A DNA stretch of 64,000 nucleotides from NCBI RefSeq assembly GCF_018219455.1, contig NZ_CP056122.1, positions 3,410,001-3,474,000 of the forward strand, given 5' to 3'. Within the stretch, counting starts at the first letter, position 1. Every line of letters starts with the position of its first letter. Shown piece by piece: positions 26,302-34,380 of the stretch. A program made the position numbers and the translations under genes. The DNA is from Moritella sp. 5 (lineage in GTDB: Bacteria; Pseudomonadota; Gammaproteobacteria; Enterobacterales; Moritellaceae). The notes below the pieces were generated by a model. That model saw only the letters and a program-made list of their open reading frames with translations. It made no database searches and was not told the origin of the DNA.

Positions 26302-27258
26302 ATGGATACTATTGTCTTTCTCGACCGCTCTACGATCCCAGAACACATTACGATCCCTAAACCTGATGTTGATTGCCAATGGCATGAGTATGCGACAACA
26401 ACATCGGAGCAAGTGATTGAACGGCTGCAAAATGCAAGCATTGTCATTACTAATAAAGTCATTTTAAATACGCAGGTATTAAGTCAGTGCCCACAATTAA
26501 AAATGATTGCCGTAGCGGCGACTGGCACCAACAACATTGATTTAGATTATTGTCGTCAGCACAACATCACCGTCAGTAACATCCAAGGCTATGCCACCAA
26601 CTCCGTACCTGAACATGTATTAGCCATGATGTTTGCACTAAAACGAAATCTTGTCGGTTACCATCAAGATATTCAAGCCGGTGTTTGGCAGCAGCAAAAA
26701 CAATTCTGCTTCTTTAGCCATCCCATTTCCGATATAGCGGGCTCTACGATAGGTATTATTGGTAAAGGTAGTCTCGGTAATGCTGTTGCAGCGTTGGCCA
26801 AAGCAGTCGGCATGACGGTACTTTTTGCTGAGCGTAAAGGTGCGAATGAGTGTCGTGAAGGCTACAGCCCATTTGAATTCGTCTTACAACAAGCGGATGT
26901 ACTGACACTGCATTGCCCACTTGCAGAGCAAACGCACAATATCATCGGCAGTGACGAATTTAAGCTAATGAAGAGTACGAGCGTTTTGATTAACGCGGGA
27001 CGTGGTGGTCTGGTTGATGAGGAGGCGTTAGTGGAGGCATTATATAGTCAACAAATTGCTGGCGCAGGTGTTGATGTATTTACCCAAGAGCCTGCTGATA
27101 CCAGTAACCCCTTAATCGCTAATGCACATCTGCCTAATCTTATATTAACGCCGCATGTCGCTTGGGGATCGGATTCTGCTATTCAGACATTATCCAACCA
27201 GCTTATTGCCAATATAAATGCTTTTATTGCAGGAACGCCACAAAACCAGTGTAGTTAG
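26302..27258 (+). CDS. D-2-hydroxyacid dehydrogenase (hydroxypyruvate reductase-like)
   Basis: A 318-residue NAD(P)-dependent dehydrogenase. The substrate domain has VAATGTNNIDLDYC; the nucleotide-binding Rossmann motif is GIIGKGSLGNAVA; the catalytic set is the Arg in NAGRGGLVDEEAL, the Glu in DVFTQEPAD and the His in TPHVAWGS. It acts on D-glycerate/hydroxypyruvate or a similar 2-keto acid; HprA-type glycerate dehydrogenase is the nearest impression. Its 3' end overlaps the apbE stop region by four bases, convergently. The 13-bp repeat array directly upstream may affect its expression. Confidence 0.9.
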   Translation: MDTIVFLDRSTIPEHITIPKPDVDCQWHEYATTTSEQVIERLQNASIVITNKVILNTQVLSQCPQLKMIAVAATGTNNIDLDYCRQHNITVSNIQGYATNSVPEHVLAMMFALKRNLVGYHQDIQAGVWQQQKQFCFFSHPISDIAGSTIGIIGKGSLGNAVAALAKAVGMTVLFAERKGANECREGYSPFEFVLQQADVLTLHCPLAEQTHNIIGSDEFKLMKSTSVLINAGRGGLVDEEALVEALYSQQIAGAGVDVFTQEPADTSNPLIANAHLPNLILTPHVAWGSDSAIQTLSNQLIANINAFIAGTPQNQCS

Positions 27259-28199
27259 TCAGACAACCAATAACGGCAATCTTGCGCTTTCAAGAAGTCT
27301 TCAGCAGACTCACCTTGTAATAACGCAATGGTTGCCAGCATGCCCGCTTGCACACAGTTTTGGGCATAGACAGTCACTTGCGCAGGGCCACTAGTAATAG
27401 GATAGCCAGTCTTAGGGTTGAGGATATGACCATAACGTTGACCATCGACTTCAATATAGCGCTGACTATTACCACTACTTGCAAGGCCTCCTTGGACTAA
27501 GCTAACCATAAGCTTACTTTCACCAAGATGCTGTGGATCTTCAATCGCGACTTGCCAAGCTTCACCATTACTGCGTAATTGATTGGTATAAATATCCCCC
27601 CCAAAGTTAACCAAAAATGCGTTATCGGTTTGTTGCTGCAATAGCCGAGCAACTTTATCGACCGCGTATTCTTTACCAATACCACCCAGGTCGATTTGCA
27701 TACCTTTTGGTAAACGTAATAACGGTGCGTGCCAACTTGCTTTTTGCCAACCTATGTTGGGTAGCAGCGCTTTAATACCTGCGTCACTGGGCAGTTGAGT
27801 TTGCTGTTTAAAGTGCCAGAGTTTACCCAATACACCAGAGCTGATATCAAATAAACCATCGCTGAGTTGAAAACATAAATCAGCTAAATTAATAAGCCGT
27901 GTCGTTTCTTCATCTACCGAGATAGTTTCATCAGCAGAGCTATTAAGGCGGGCAATAATATTGTCATCACGAAAACGACTGTATTTTAGTTCAATGCGCT
28001 TTGCTTCTGCATATGCTTGCGCAGTAAGGTTGTCCGCTTGAGCTTCATCGAGGTGATCTAATAAGATCTGACAAGGACTGGCCATGACGGTGAATTCACC
28101 GAGCCAATAACCTGCTTTTCGTTTTAAGGTAAAGGCTTTTTTTGAAGTATCGCCTTGCTGTAAAGCGCTGCCTTTGTTTAATAGATCGTCTTTTTTCAA
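27255..28199 (-). CDS. FAD:protein FMN transferase (ApbE family)
   Basis: A 314-residue flavin transferase that would attach FMN from FAD to a Ser/Thr of a target protein. ApbE features are DISSGVLGKLW, DLGGIGKEYAVDKVA, NFGGDIYTN and YGHILNPKTGYPI. The start is TTG (28199), the only possible one, since a stop lies just upstream. No signal peptide or lipobox is seen, unlike most ApbE proteins. In the C-terminal metal motif, usually A-D-x-L-x-T, this protein has AGMLAT (about residues 285-290), so the Asp is Gly. It is last in a tlpA-DUF4266-DUF3570-apbE operon. Confidence 0.85.
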   Translation of the reverse strand: MKKDDLLNKGSALQQGDTSKKAFTLKRKAGYWLGEFTVMASPCQILLDHLDEAQADNLTAQAYAEAKRIELKYSRFRDDNIIARLNSSADETISVDEETTRLINLADLCFQLSDGLFDISSGVLGKLWHFKQQTQLPSDAGIKALLPNIGWQKASWHAPLLRLPKGMQIDLGGIGKEYAVDKVARLLQQQTDNAFLVNFGGDIYTNQLRSNGEAWQVAIEDPQHLGESKLMVSLVQGGLASSGNSQRYIEVDGQRYGHILNPKTGYPITSGPAQVTVYAQNCVQAGMLATIALLQGESAEDFLKAQDCRYWLSD

Positions 28200-28235
28200 A
28201 CCTTATACCTGCTCATATAAACATTAAAAACGGTA

Positions 28236-29504
28236 TTAAAAACGATAGAAGCTCTGCAGCATGATGGCGCTTTTATCTGGATAAATATCTAATCCCGCCA
28301 TACCAGCTCCTTGCGCCAACGAATCATCACCCGATACCTGAGTAAGATAATATTCAAGCCGCACACTGAACTCATTACCCGCAATAGGTAAACCGTATTT
28401 AAGCCCGACAGTATAAGTTTGTAACTCACCCAAGCGATAATCAGCAGTCATATATTCCGGAGCTGGCTGGCCTTCATCAAGATAGACACGATAAAAATCG
28501 GCCGCTTGTTGGCAATAATAACGGAGATGTGGCTCAATAAAATGTTGGTTTGAAAGTTGAACTCGCCATTTACTGTCAATGGTATGTGAGGTTATTCCCC
28601 AGTCATCCCAAAAATAACGATAACTAACATCAAGCACTTGGCCAGATGGCTGTATATTGTATTTAGTACGCCAAAATAAACTTTGCTTAGTGCGCTGATC
28701 GGGGCGATTTTCATAAACATAATCATTCGCCCACCCATTACTGTCAACCACCGACAAGATTTTAAAGGGGTCAGTTTGATAACCATTCACATCACTAATC
28801 GAATAGTTTAATTGCATCAATGTTTGACGATCAATCACTTGCGTTAAACCAAATAGAAAATCAAGGGTTTGCTTGGTATCAGAGTCCGTTAAACGGTTGT
28901 TAGGATCATCAACCGAAACACCTGGATCTGGGATGCCGCCTTCTGGTTCAATAGTATCGTAGGCATAAGAAAAACCGAGAGATGCAGTGGTATTACGATT
29001 ATTAAAATCACGCGCCAGCGCACTATTGATCGACAAGGCAAGGTAATCATATTCTTTAGACAGGTATGCTCCGCCAGAATACAACCAAAGGCGACTTAAC
29101 TGCTGTTGGTATTGGGTACTCAGTGCAACACGCGTATCATGAAAAGTATCATCAATCGGTGTATCGCTTGCAGCCGTAATATAACTGCCATTACCTGACG
29201 GACGGGTAAATGTTTGCGCTTTATTTTGTGTAACCGCGCCATTAGGTGAAGCGCCAGTAAGTACATCAATAATGCCTTTAAAATTAATACTGCGCTCGTC
29301 ATCGATTTTCTTAGTGAGAGAAAGTGCCCCCTCATAGGCTTGTACCTGACTATCACTCTCAGCATAAATTAACAGACCAGCATCAACATCCCAACTATCG
29401 AATTCTGACGGCTGAGCTGTCACTGGCTCAGCAAGTACACAGGTGGCCGCCGCGAGTGTTATCGAGATATTGGTAAAGGTTTTACCTTTGCTTTTTAGTT
29501 GCAT
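28236..29504 (-). CDS. DUF3570 outer-membrane-like protein
   Basis: A 422-residue protein with a signal peptide (about 1-30, ending VTAQ) and a DUF3570 pattern: beta-rich, with many aromatic alternations and a terminal F (SAIMLQSFYRF) typical of outer-membrane beta-barrels. Residues 80-86 read DVLTGAS, followed by PNGA; this resembles the flavinylation motif Dxx(S/T)GA(S/T) of ApbE substrates such as NqrC and RnfG, with Ser86 as the candidate modified residue. The motif is seen in the sequence; modification is inferred. Its ATG overlaps the end of the DUF4266 gene, so they are coupled. Confidence 0.8.
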   Translation of the reverse strand: MQLKSKGKTFTNISITLAAATCVLAEPVTAQPSEFDSWDVDAGLLIYAESDSQVQAYEGALSLTKKIDDERSINFKGIIDVLTGASPNGAVTQNKAQTFTRPSGNGSYITAASDTPIDDTFHDTRVALSTQYQQQLSRLWLYSGGAYLSKEYDYLALSINSALARDFNNRNTTASLGFSYAYDTIEPEGGIPDPGVSVDDPNNRLTDSDTKQTLDFLFGLTQVIDRQTLMQLNYSISDVNGYQTDPFKILSVVDSNGWANDYVYENRPDQRTKQSLFWRTKYNIQPSGQVLDVSYRYFWDDWGITSHTIDSKWRVQLSNQHFIEPHLRYYCQQAADFYRVYLDEGQPAPEYMTADYRLGELQTYTVGLKYGLPIAGNEFSVRLEYYLTQVSGDDSLAQGAGMAGLDIYPDKSAIMLQSFYRF

Positions 29505-29707
29505 CCACAGCCCCCACCAGCAAAATTACCGCCACCGCTAGAGCCTTCTTTACTAAAATAAGTGTGGTCGTCAAACCCTATTTCCATCGGGTTATCTGCA
29601 AGCTGCATTTCTGGTTTCGCTAACAAGTCTCGTTCCCAAGGTGTAACGCCGAGTGATGAACACGCAGTTAAACTCAATACACTAGCCAATAATAAAATCC
29701 GTCTCAT
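29495..29707 (-). CDS. DUF4266 small lipoprotein with C-terminal GGGCGCN
   Basis: A 70-residue protein with a lipobox LTAC (Cys16), so the mature form is about 55 residues, lipid-anchored in the envelope. The mature part contains VTPWERDLLAKPEM, then DDHTYFSKEGSSGGG and a Gly/Cys tail GGGCGCN at the very end, all matching DUF4266. The tail could bind metal or be modified; its function is unknown. I took the ATG at 29707 over a TTG five codons upstream. Its last codons overlap the DUF3570 start. Confidence 0.8.
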   Translation of the reverse strand: MRRILLLASVLSLTACSSLGVTPWERDLLAKPEMQLADNPMEIGFDDHTYFSKEGSSGGGNFAGGGCGCN

Positions 29708-29748
29708 AAGGCATCCCCACAACTAATTAACTCCAGTAACAGCTAGGT

Positions 29749-30264
29749 CTAAGGTAATAGCGACAAGATCTCAGTTTCGTATTTATCCAACTCCGCCAAT
29801 CTAAAGCCGATATGCTTATACACAATTTCGCCCTTCTTATTAAGTATAAACGAATTAGGCAATCCCATTATTTCATACTGTTCAGCGACAACACCTTGCG
29901 GATCAAATGCGATAGTTAATTTGTTTGGATAACGTTGCAAAAATTTGGTCGCTAAAATAGATTCTTGATCCATATTAATCGCAATCACTACAAAGCCTTT
30001 TTCACCGTACTTTTCAACCATTTCTTCCATCCACGGAAATGAACGAATACAGGGCGTACACCAGGATGCCCAAAAATCAACTAATACTACCTTTCCGCGG
30101 TAGTCTTCAAGGTTCACTTGGGTATTATCGATACCAGGTAATACAAATGTCGGCGCTTGGCTAACCTTGTTCTCAGCAAAAATGGTCGTGGAAAAAAGTA
30201 AACTAGTAACAACAGATACGACAATAAAAAAAGAACGGATTCGATTATAGATACATGGATTCAT
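29749..30264 (-). CDS. TlpA-like thiol-disulfide oxidoreductase
   Basis: A thioredoxin-fold protein of about 171 residues with an N-terminal signal or anchor (about 10-30, FFIVVSVVTSLLFSTTIFA). The active site is WCTPC (Cys69 and Cys72), in FWASWCTPCIRSFPWM; the cis-Pro loop is GLPNSFILNKKG. It is exported and would reduce or exchange disulfides in the periplasm. It is the first gene of the operon with DUF4266, DUF3570 and apbE, where it may keep the Cys of the DUF4266 tail reduced (inference). I took the ATG at 30264. Confidence 0.9.
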   Translation of the reverse strand: MNPCIYNRIRSFFIVVSVVTSLLFSTTIFAENKVSQAPTFVLPGIDNTQVNLEDYRGKVVLVDFWASWCTPCIRSFPWMEEMVEKYGEKGFVVIAINMDQESILATKFLQRYPNKLTIAFDPQGVVAEQYEIMGLPNSFILNKKGEIVYKHIGFRLAELDKYETEILSLLP

Positions 30265-30354
30265 AAGCTTAGATCCCAAGAAGATGAGTAAGTGTGCGGC
30301 TATAGTAATGAAGTTTGCAGAGGATTAGTGAAAAAAATGTCGAAAATGGGATAT

Positions 30355-30386
30355 AAAAAAACGCTAACCGATGAAATCAATTAGCG
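30355..30386 (-). terminator. Intrinsic terminator of tRNA-Ser
   Basis: On the minus strand, CGCTAATTGAT and ATCGGTTAGCG form an 11-base stem (two G-T pairs) with a 3-base loop, followed by seven T. A classic Rho-independent terminator 15 bases past the tRNA. Confidence 0.9.
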
Positions 30387-30400
30387 CTCTCTTGAATGGA

Positions 30401-30491
30401 TGGCGGAGGAGGAGAGATTTGAACTCTCGAGGAGCTATTAACCCCTGCTGGTTTTCAAGACCAGTGCATTCGGCCACTCTGCCACCCCTCC
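30401..30491 (-). tRNA. tRNA-Ser (UGA)
   Basis: A class II tRNA of 91 bases with CCA encoded. The acceptor stem GGAGGGG pairs with CTCCTCC (one G-T), the anticodon stem CTGGT/ACCAG holds the loop CTTGAAA (anticodon TGA), a long variable arm follows, and the T arm is GAGAG-TTCAAAT-CTCTC. The long variable arm and anticodon identify serine. Confidence 0.95.
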
Positions 30492-30671
30492 GCAGCAATG
30501 GAGCGAATATTAGAGCAAGCACTTGAAGTTGTAAAGCTTTATTCATCATAAGCACTTCGCTGCTTACTTTACGTTTAAATATCGTTCAAAAATAAACTTA
30601 CAAGCACAATAGTGCTATTTATTGATCAAGAATACATCCCTCACCAATCCAATATTTTGGCGTGATAATTG

Positions 30672-30685
30672 TTGATCAAAATCAA
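30672..30685 (+). promoter_or_regulatory. FNR box upstream of nrdD
   Basis: TTGATCAAAATCAA matches the FNR consensus TTGAT-N4-ATCAA at all ten specified positions. It lies about 115 bases before the nrdD start. Activation under anoxia is expected. Confidence 0.8.
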
Positions 30686-30713
30686 TGCAGCAACAATAAA
30701 TTTCAAGCCTAAT

Positions 30714-30760
30714 ACACTATATGTTGTGTCACTTACTTAAATAACACCTACATATGGTGT
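30714..30760 (+). promoter_or_regulatory. Two NrdR boxes upstream of nrdD
   Basis: Box 1, ACACTATATGTTGTGT (30714-30729), fits the NrdR consensus closely. Box 2, CACCTACATATGGTGT (30745-30760), fits less well (11 of 16). Their 31-base start-to-start spacing is that of paired NrdR boxes, about three helical turns. Confidence 0.75.
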
Positions 30761-30798
30761 CACACTATAATATACATTTTAAACTGAAGGAGTATTTT

Positions 30799-32934
30799 GT
30801 GGATTTATTTGTCATTAAGCGAGAGGGTTGTCGTGTACCTTTTAACATTCAATGCATACAAAACGCCATTTTCGCAGCGGCTAAATCAGTGCAACAAGAA
30901 AGTCGTCATTATGCGGCTGAAATGGCGAATAAGGTTCATCAAATACTGATCCAACAAGATGTATCCAGTGAACATGCAATCGAAATCCATACGATTCAAA
31001 ACACCGTTGAAGATGTGTTGATGCAAGAAAGCAACAAACTCATTGCCCGCGCTTATATCGAGTATCGTCATCAGCGCGATATTGCCCGTGAAACGCAAAG
31101 CATTCTGACCAATGAGATCAAAGGGCTTATTGAACAAAGTAACGAATCACTGCTTAATGAAAATGCCAATAAAGATAGCAAAGTGATCCCTACTCAGCGC
31201 GATTTACTGGCGGGTATTGTCGCGAAACATTATGCCAAGCAGCATATCTTACCACGCGATATTGTCCATGCGCATGAGTCTGGTGATATTCATTATCATG
31301 ATCTTGATTACGCCCCTTTTTTCCCAATGTTTAACTGTATGCTGATCGACCTTGATGGCATGTTAACGCATGGTTTTAAAATGGGTAACGCTGAGATTGA
31401 AACACCTAAATCCATTACTACGGCAACGGCAGTCACCGCACAGATAATTGCACAAGTGGCTAGCCATATTTATGGTGGCACCACAATAAACCGTATTGAT
31501 GAGATCTTAGCGCCATATGTCACCGCAAGTTTTAATAAAAACACCTTATTAGCAGAAGAATGGGATATCCCGAATAAAGAGAAGTTTGCACGTTCACGCA
31601 CAGAAAAAGAATGTTTCGATGCGTTCCAATCGTTGGAATATGAAGTTAATACCTTACACACTGCTAATGGCCAAACTCCCTTTGTTACCTTTGGTTTTGG
31701 TTTAGGGTCGACTTGGGAAGCACGTCTAATTCAGCAATCAATTCTTAAAAACCGTATTGCGGGTTTAGGTAAGAATCATAAAACCGCTGTTTTTCCAAAA
31801 CTGGTCTTTGCGATCAAAGATGGTTTAAACTATAAATCCGCCGATGCAAACTACGATATTAAGCAGCTTGCGCTTGAATGTGCAAGTAAACGTATGTATC
31901 CAGATATTTTAAATTACGACCAAGTAGTAAAAGTTACGGGGTCATTTAAAACCCCTATGGGTTGCCGTAGTTTCTTAGGAAACTATGAAGAGCAAGGTGA
32001 ATTAGTACATGAAGGCCGTAATAACTTAGGTGTTGTCAGTCTTAATTTACCGCGTATCGCCATTCAAGCAAACGGTGATGAATCGCGATTCTATCAATTA
32101 CTCGACGAACGCTTAATCCTGTGTAAACGTGCGCTGGAAACTCGTATCTCTCGCCTTAAAGGTGTCAAAGCGCGTGTTGCGCCAATCTTGTACATGGAAG
32201 GTGCTTGTGGTGTTCGTCTGCAAGAAGATGATGACGTATTAGAAATTTTCAAACATGGTCGTGCATCTATTTCTCTAGGCTACATAGGTTTACACGAAGC
32301 AATCAATGCACTATTTGGCAATCAAACACACCCTTTTGATAGTAAAACATTGCAACAAAAAGCCATTGCCATGCTTACCTATATGAAAGCTATTACAGAG
32401 CTGTGGACTGCTGAAACTGGTTATGCATTTAGTTTATATGCAACACCGAGTGAAAATCTGTGTAGTCGCTTTGCTAAATTAGACAAAATCACCTTTGGTG
32501 ATATCACGGATGTGACAGATAAGGGGTATTACACCAACAGCTTCCACTTAGATGTTGAGAAGCAAGTGAATCCATACGACAAAATTGATTTCGAGATGCC
32601 CTATCCCGCTATTAGTAGCGGTGGTTTTATCTGCTACGGTGAATACCCGAATATGCAGCACAACATTGAGGCATTAGAAAACGTTTGGGATTACAGCTAT
32701 TCACGTGTTCCTTATTACGGTACTAATACACCTATTGATGAATGTTACGAGTGTGATTATACCGGTGAGTTTAATTGTACCAGTAAAGGGTTCACCTGCC
32801 CTAAATGCGGCAATAACGATATTGCAAAGGTATCCGTTACCCGTCGCGTATGTGGTTATTTAGGCAGTCCAGATGCGCGTCCTTTTAATGAAGGTAAACA
32901 GGAAGAAGTAAAACGCCGCGTTAAACATTTATAA
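30799..32934 (+). CDS. nrdD: Anaerobic ribonucleoside-triphosphate reductase NrdD
   Basis: Class III ribonucleotide reductase, 711 residues, making dNTPs without oxygen. The N-terminal ATP-cone (about 5-95, VIKREGCRVPFN) is allosteric. The catalytic barrel carries conserved Cys residues and LSLGYIGLHEA. The C-terminus has the zinc CxxC pairs (CYECDYTGEFNC, CPKC) and the glycyl radical site RRVCGYLG (Gly near 686). I chose the GTG at 30799, with AAGGAG upstream, over a longer frame starting at 30754, which would overlap the NrdR box. It pairs with nrdG downstream. Confidence 0.97.
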   Translation: MDLFVIKREGCRVPFNIQCIQNAIFAAAKSVQQESRHYAAEMANKVHQILIQQDVSSEHAIEIHTIQNTVEDVLMQESNKLIARAYIEYRHQRDIARETQSILTNEIKGLIEQSNESLLNENANKDSKVIPTQRDLLAGIVAKHYAKQHILPRDIVHAHESGDIHYHDLDYAPFFPMFNCMLIDLDGMLTHGFKMGNAEIETPKSITTATAVTAQIIAQVASHIYGGTTINRIDEILAPYVTASFNKNTLLAEEWDIPNKEKFARSRTEKECFDAFQSLEYEVNTLHTANGQTPFVTFGFGLGSTWEARLIQQSILKNRIAGLGKNHKTAVFPKLVFAIKDGLNYKSADANYDIKQLALECASKRMYPDILNYDQVVKVTGSFKTPMGCRSFLGNYEEQGELVHEGRNNLGVVSLNLPRIAIQANGDESRFYQLLDERLILCKRALETRISRLKGVKARVAPILYMEGACGVRLQEDDDVLEIFKHGRASISLGYIGLHEAINALFGNQTHPFDSKTLQQKAIAMLTYMKAITELWTAETGYAFSLYATPSENLCSRFAKLDKITFGDITDVTDKGYYTNSFHLDVEKQVNPYDKIDFEMPYPAISSGGFICYGEYPNMQHNIEALENVWDYSYSRVPYYGTNTPIDECYECDYTGEFNCTSKGFTCPKCGNNDIAKVSVTRRVCGYLGSPDARPFNEGKQEEVKRRVKHL

Positions 32935-32989
32935 ATCATTCAATTTTTACAACACATTTATAAAAAACCATATTCAGATTAATTAACTA

Positions 32990-33013
32990 GCTAGCCAATT
33001 GCTATTGGCTAGC
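32990..33013 (+). promoter_or_regulatory. Intercistronic hairpin between nrdD and nrdG
   Basis: GCTAGCCAAT and ATTGGCTAGC pair perfectly (10 bases) around TGCT and end five bases before the AAGGAG of nrdG. There is no long T-run, so it may stabilise or process the message, or tune nrdG translation. Confidence 0.55.
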
Positions 33014-33028
33014 GTTTAAGGAGTAAAG

Positions 33029-33544
33029 ATGCACTACTCTCAATATTTTGACCTTGATGTCATCAATGGCCCAGGTACAAGGGTCTCCTTATTTGTCAGT
33101 GGTTGTGAACACCAATGCAAAGGCTGCTATAACCAATCGACCTGGTCTCCACGCAATGGTTCCCCATTCGACCAAAAGATAGAAGACAAGATAATTAATG
33201 ATTTGAATGATACACGAATACGCCGTCGAGGATTAAGCTTAAGCGGTGGTGATCCCCTCTATCCAGCAAACTTAAACGCTGTGTTAAAACTTGTAAAAAG
33301 GGTTAAAAGAGAATGTGTTGGGAAAGATATATGGCTATGGACTGGTTACACGATCGAGCAATTAACTGCACAACAAAAGGCCGTCGTTCATTATATTGAT
33401 TACCTTATCGATGGTAAATTCGAACAACAACAAATCGATCCGGCATTAAAGTTTCGAGGTAGCCGAAATCAACGCATTATCGCGATCAGTAAAAGTGAGA
33501 AAATTGGTGAGTTTGAATACTCTATCGCCGAACCCCAAGATTAA
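33029..33544 (+). CDS. nrdG: Anaerobic RNR-activating protein NrdG
   Basis: A 171-residue radical SAM enzyme that generates the glycyl radical on NrdD. The cluster motif is Cx3Cx2C: Cys26, Cys30 and Cys33 in SGCEHQCKGCYN. LSLSGGDPLYPANL is the SAM-binding GGE/GGD motif, and LWTGYTIEQL is typical of NrdG. The length is normal (E. coli 154). AAGGAG precedes the ATG. It shares a transcript with nrdD. Confidence 0.97.
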   Translation: MHYSQYFDLDVINGPGTRVSLFVSGCEHQCKGCYNQSTWSPRNGSPFDQKIEDKIINDLNDTRIRRRGLSLSGGDPLYPANLNAVLKLVKRVKRECVGKDIWLWTGYTIEQLTAQQKAVVHYIDYLIDGKFEQQQIDPALKFRGSRNQRIIAISKSEKIGEFEYSIAEPQD

Positions 33545-33706
33545 TTGACTATGATTAAATCAATGACGCCAAGATGACACCGCTATCAACACCAAAGTTG
33601 CTATTTTAAAATTATAAATTGTAAAAAGGTTAAATTCAGAATTTAATACTTTTGAGATAGATGTGAACTATGGAATAAATATTCTAATACTAAAGTCATA
33701 CTAAAC

Positions 33707-33729
33707 GATATTACTTAATTAGTAATATC
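33707..33729. repeat. Inverted repeat in noncoding region
   Basis: Perfect 9-base arms GATATTACT and AGTAATATC with a 5-base spacer. It could be an operator; it has no T-run, and it lies about 160 bases beyond nrdG. Confidence 0.4.
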
Positions 33730-34257
33730 TATTTAAAGGTCAAAACACCTTACCAAAATAAGTCATCTGAAATTAATTTTTTTTGACTTATATCACACCA
33801 AAATCATCAATAATGTAGGTTGTAAACTGTTAATTTTCATAAAATCTAACACAAAAGTATTAGTTCGAAGATTCGCCAATCTACCTATAAATTAATACAA
33901 AAGATGAAAATTACGGTAATGCATTAATAAACAACACTTTTCTTCACCTTTCGAAATTAGATTTACGCTAATACCCCACCACCAAATAATAGCTAGCAAT
34001 AATATTTAGAATATACCATCCAAAATAAGCATTGTTTTTAATTTTACACGTCAATACTTGTCAATAACACGTAAGAAAGTAAACTTTTACGTTGTAAAAA
34101 TGAATCAAAATTACGATTGAAAAAACAGAGCTTTTACACTAAACGTTAATATTTAGTTAACAGAACTTACCAACACGAAAACCTAACAATGCGTCATAAA
34201 ATACTGACAAGCTGTTGTTAGAAAAGCTAAATATCCAGTTACGTTAAGGGGACATCA

Positions 34258-34286
34258 TTGACATTTATTTTCAAATCGATGATATT
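34258..34286 (+). promoter_or_regulatory. Candidate sigma-70 promoter of acyl-CoA reductase
   Basis: TTGACA (34258-34263) and GATATT (34281-34286) are separated by 17 bases. The -35 is perfect, the -10 matches four of six. The leader would be about 90 bases. Confidence 0.45.
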
Positions 34287-34380
34287 ACTACTACATAAGT
34301 GATACACGCTCATTGTTATAAAATCGAAAAGTCATTTTTATTTAACAAAAAGCAAACACAGTTTAATTGAGGATAATGGA

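Larger units (their letters stand above)
30492..30798. other. Divergent promoter region of tRNA-Ser and nrdD
   Basis: This region holds the tRNA-Ser promoter (minus) and the nrdD control region (plus), with a perfect FNR box, two NrdR-like boxes and a further half-site TTGATCAAG near 30622. No gene was seen. Confidence 0.6.
33545..34380. other. Long AT-rich noncoding region before acyl-CoA reductase gene
   Basis: About 836 bases without an ORF of useful size. It holds one inverted repeat (33707-33729) and a promoter-like pair (34258-34286). No tRNA or known riboswitch was recognised. The length suggests complex regulation or an unannotated small RNA. Confidence 0.5.
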
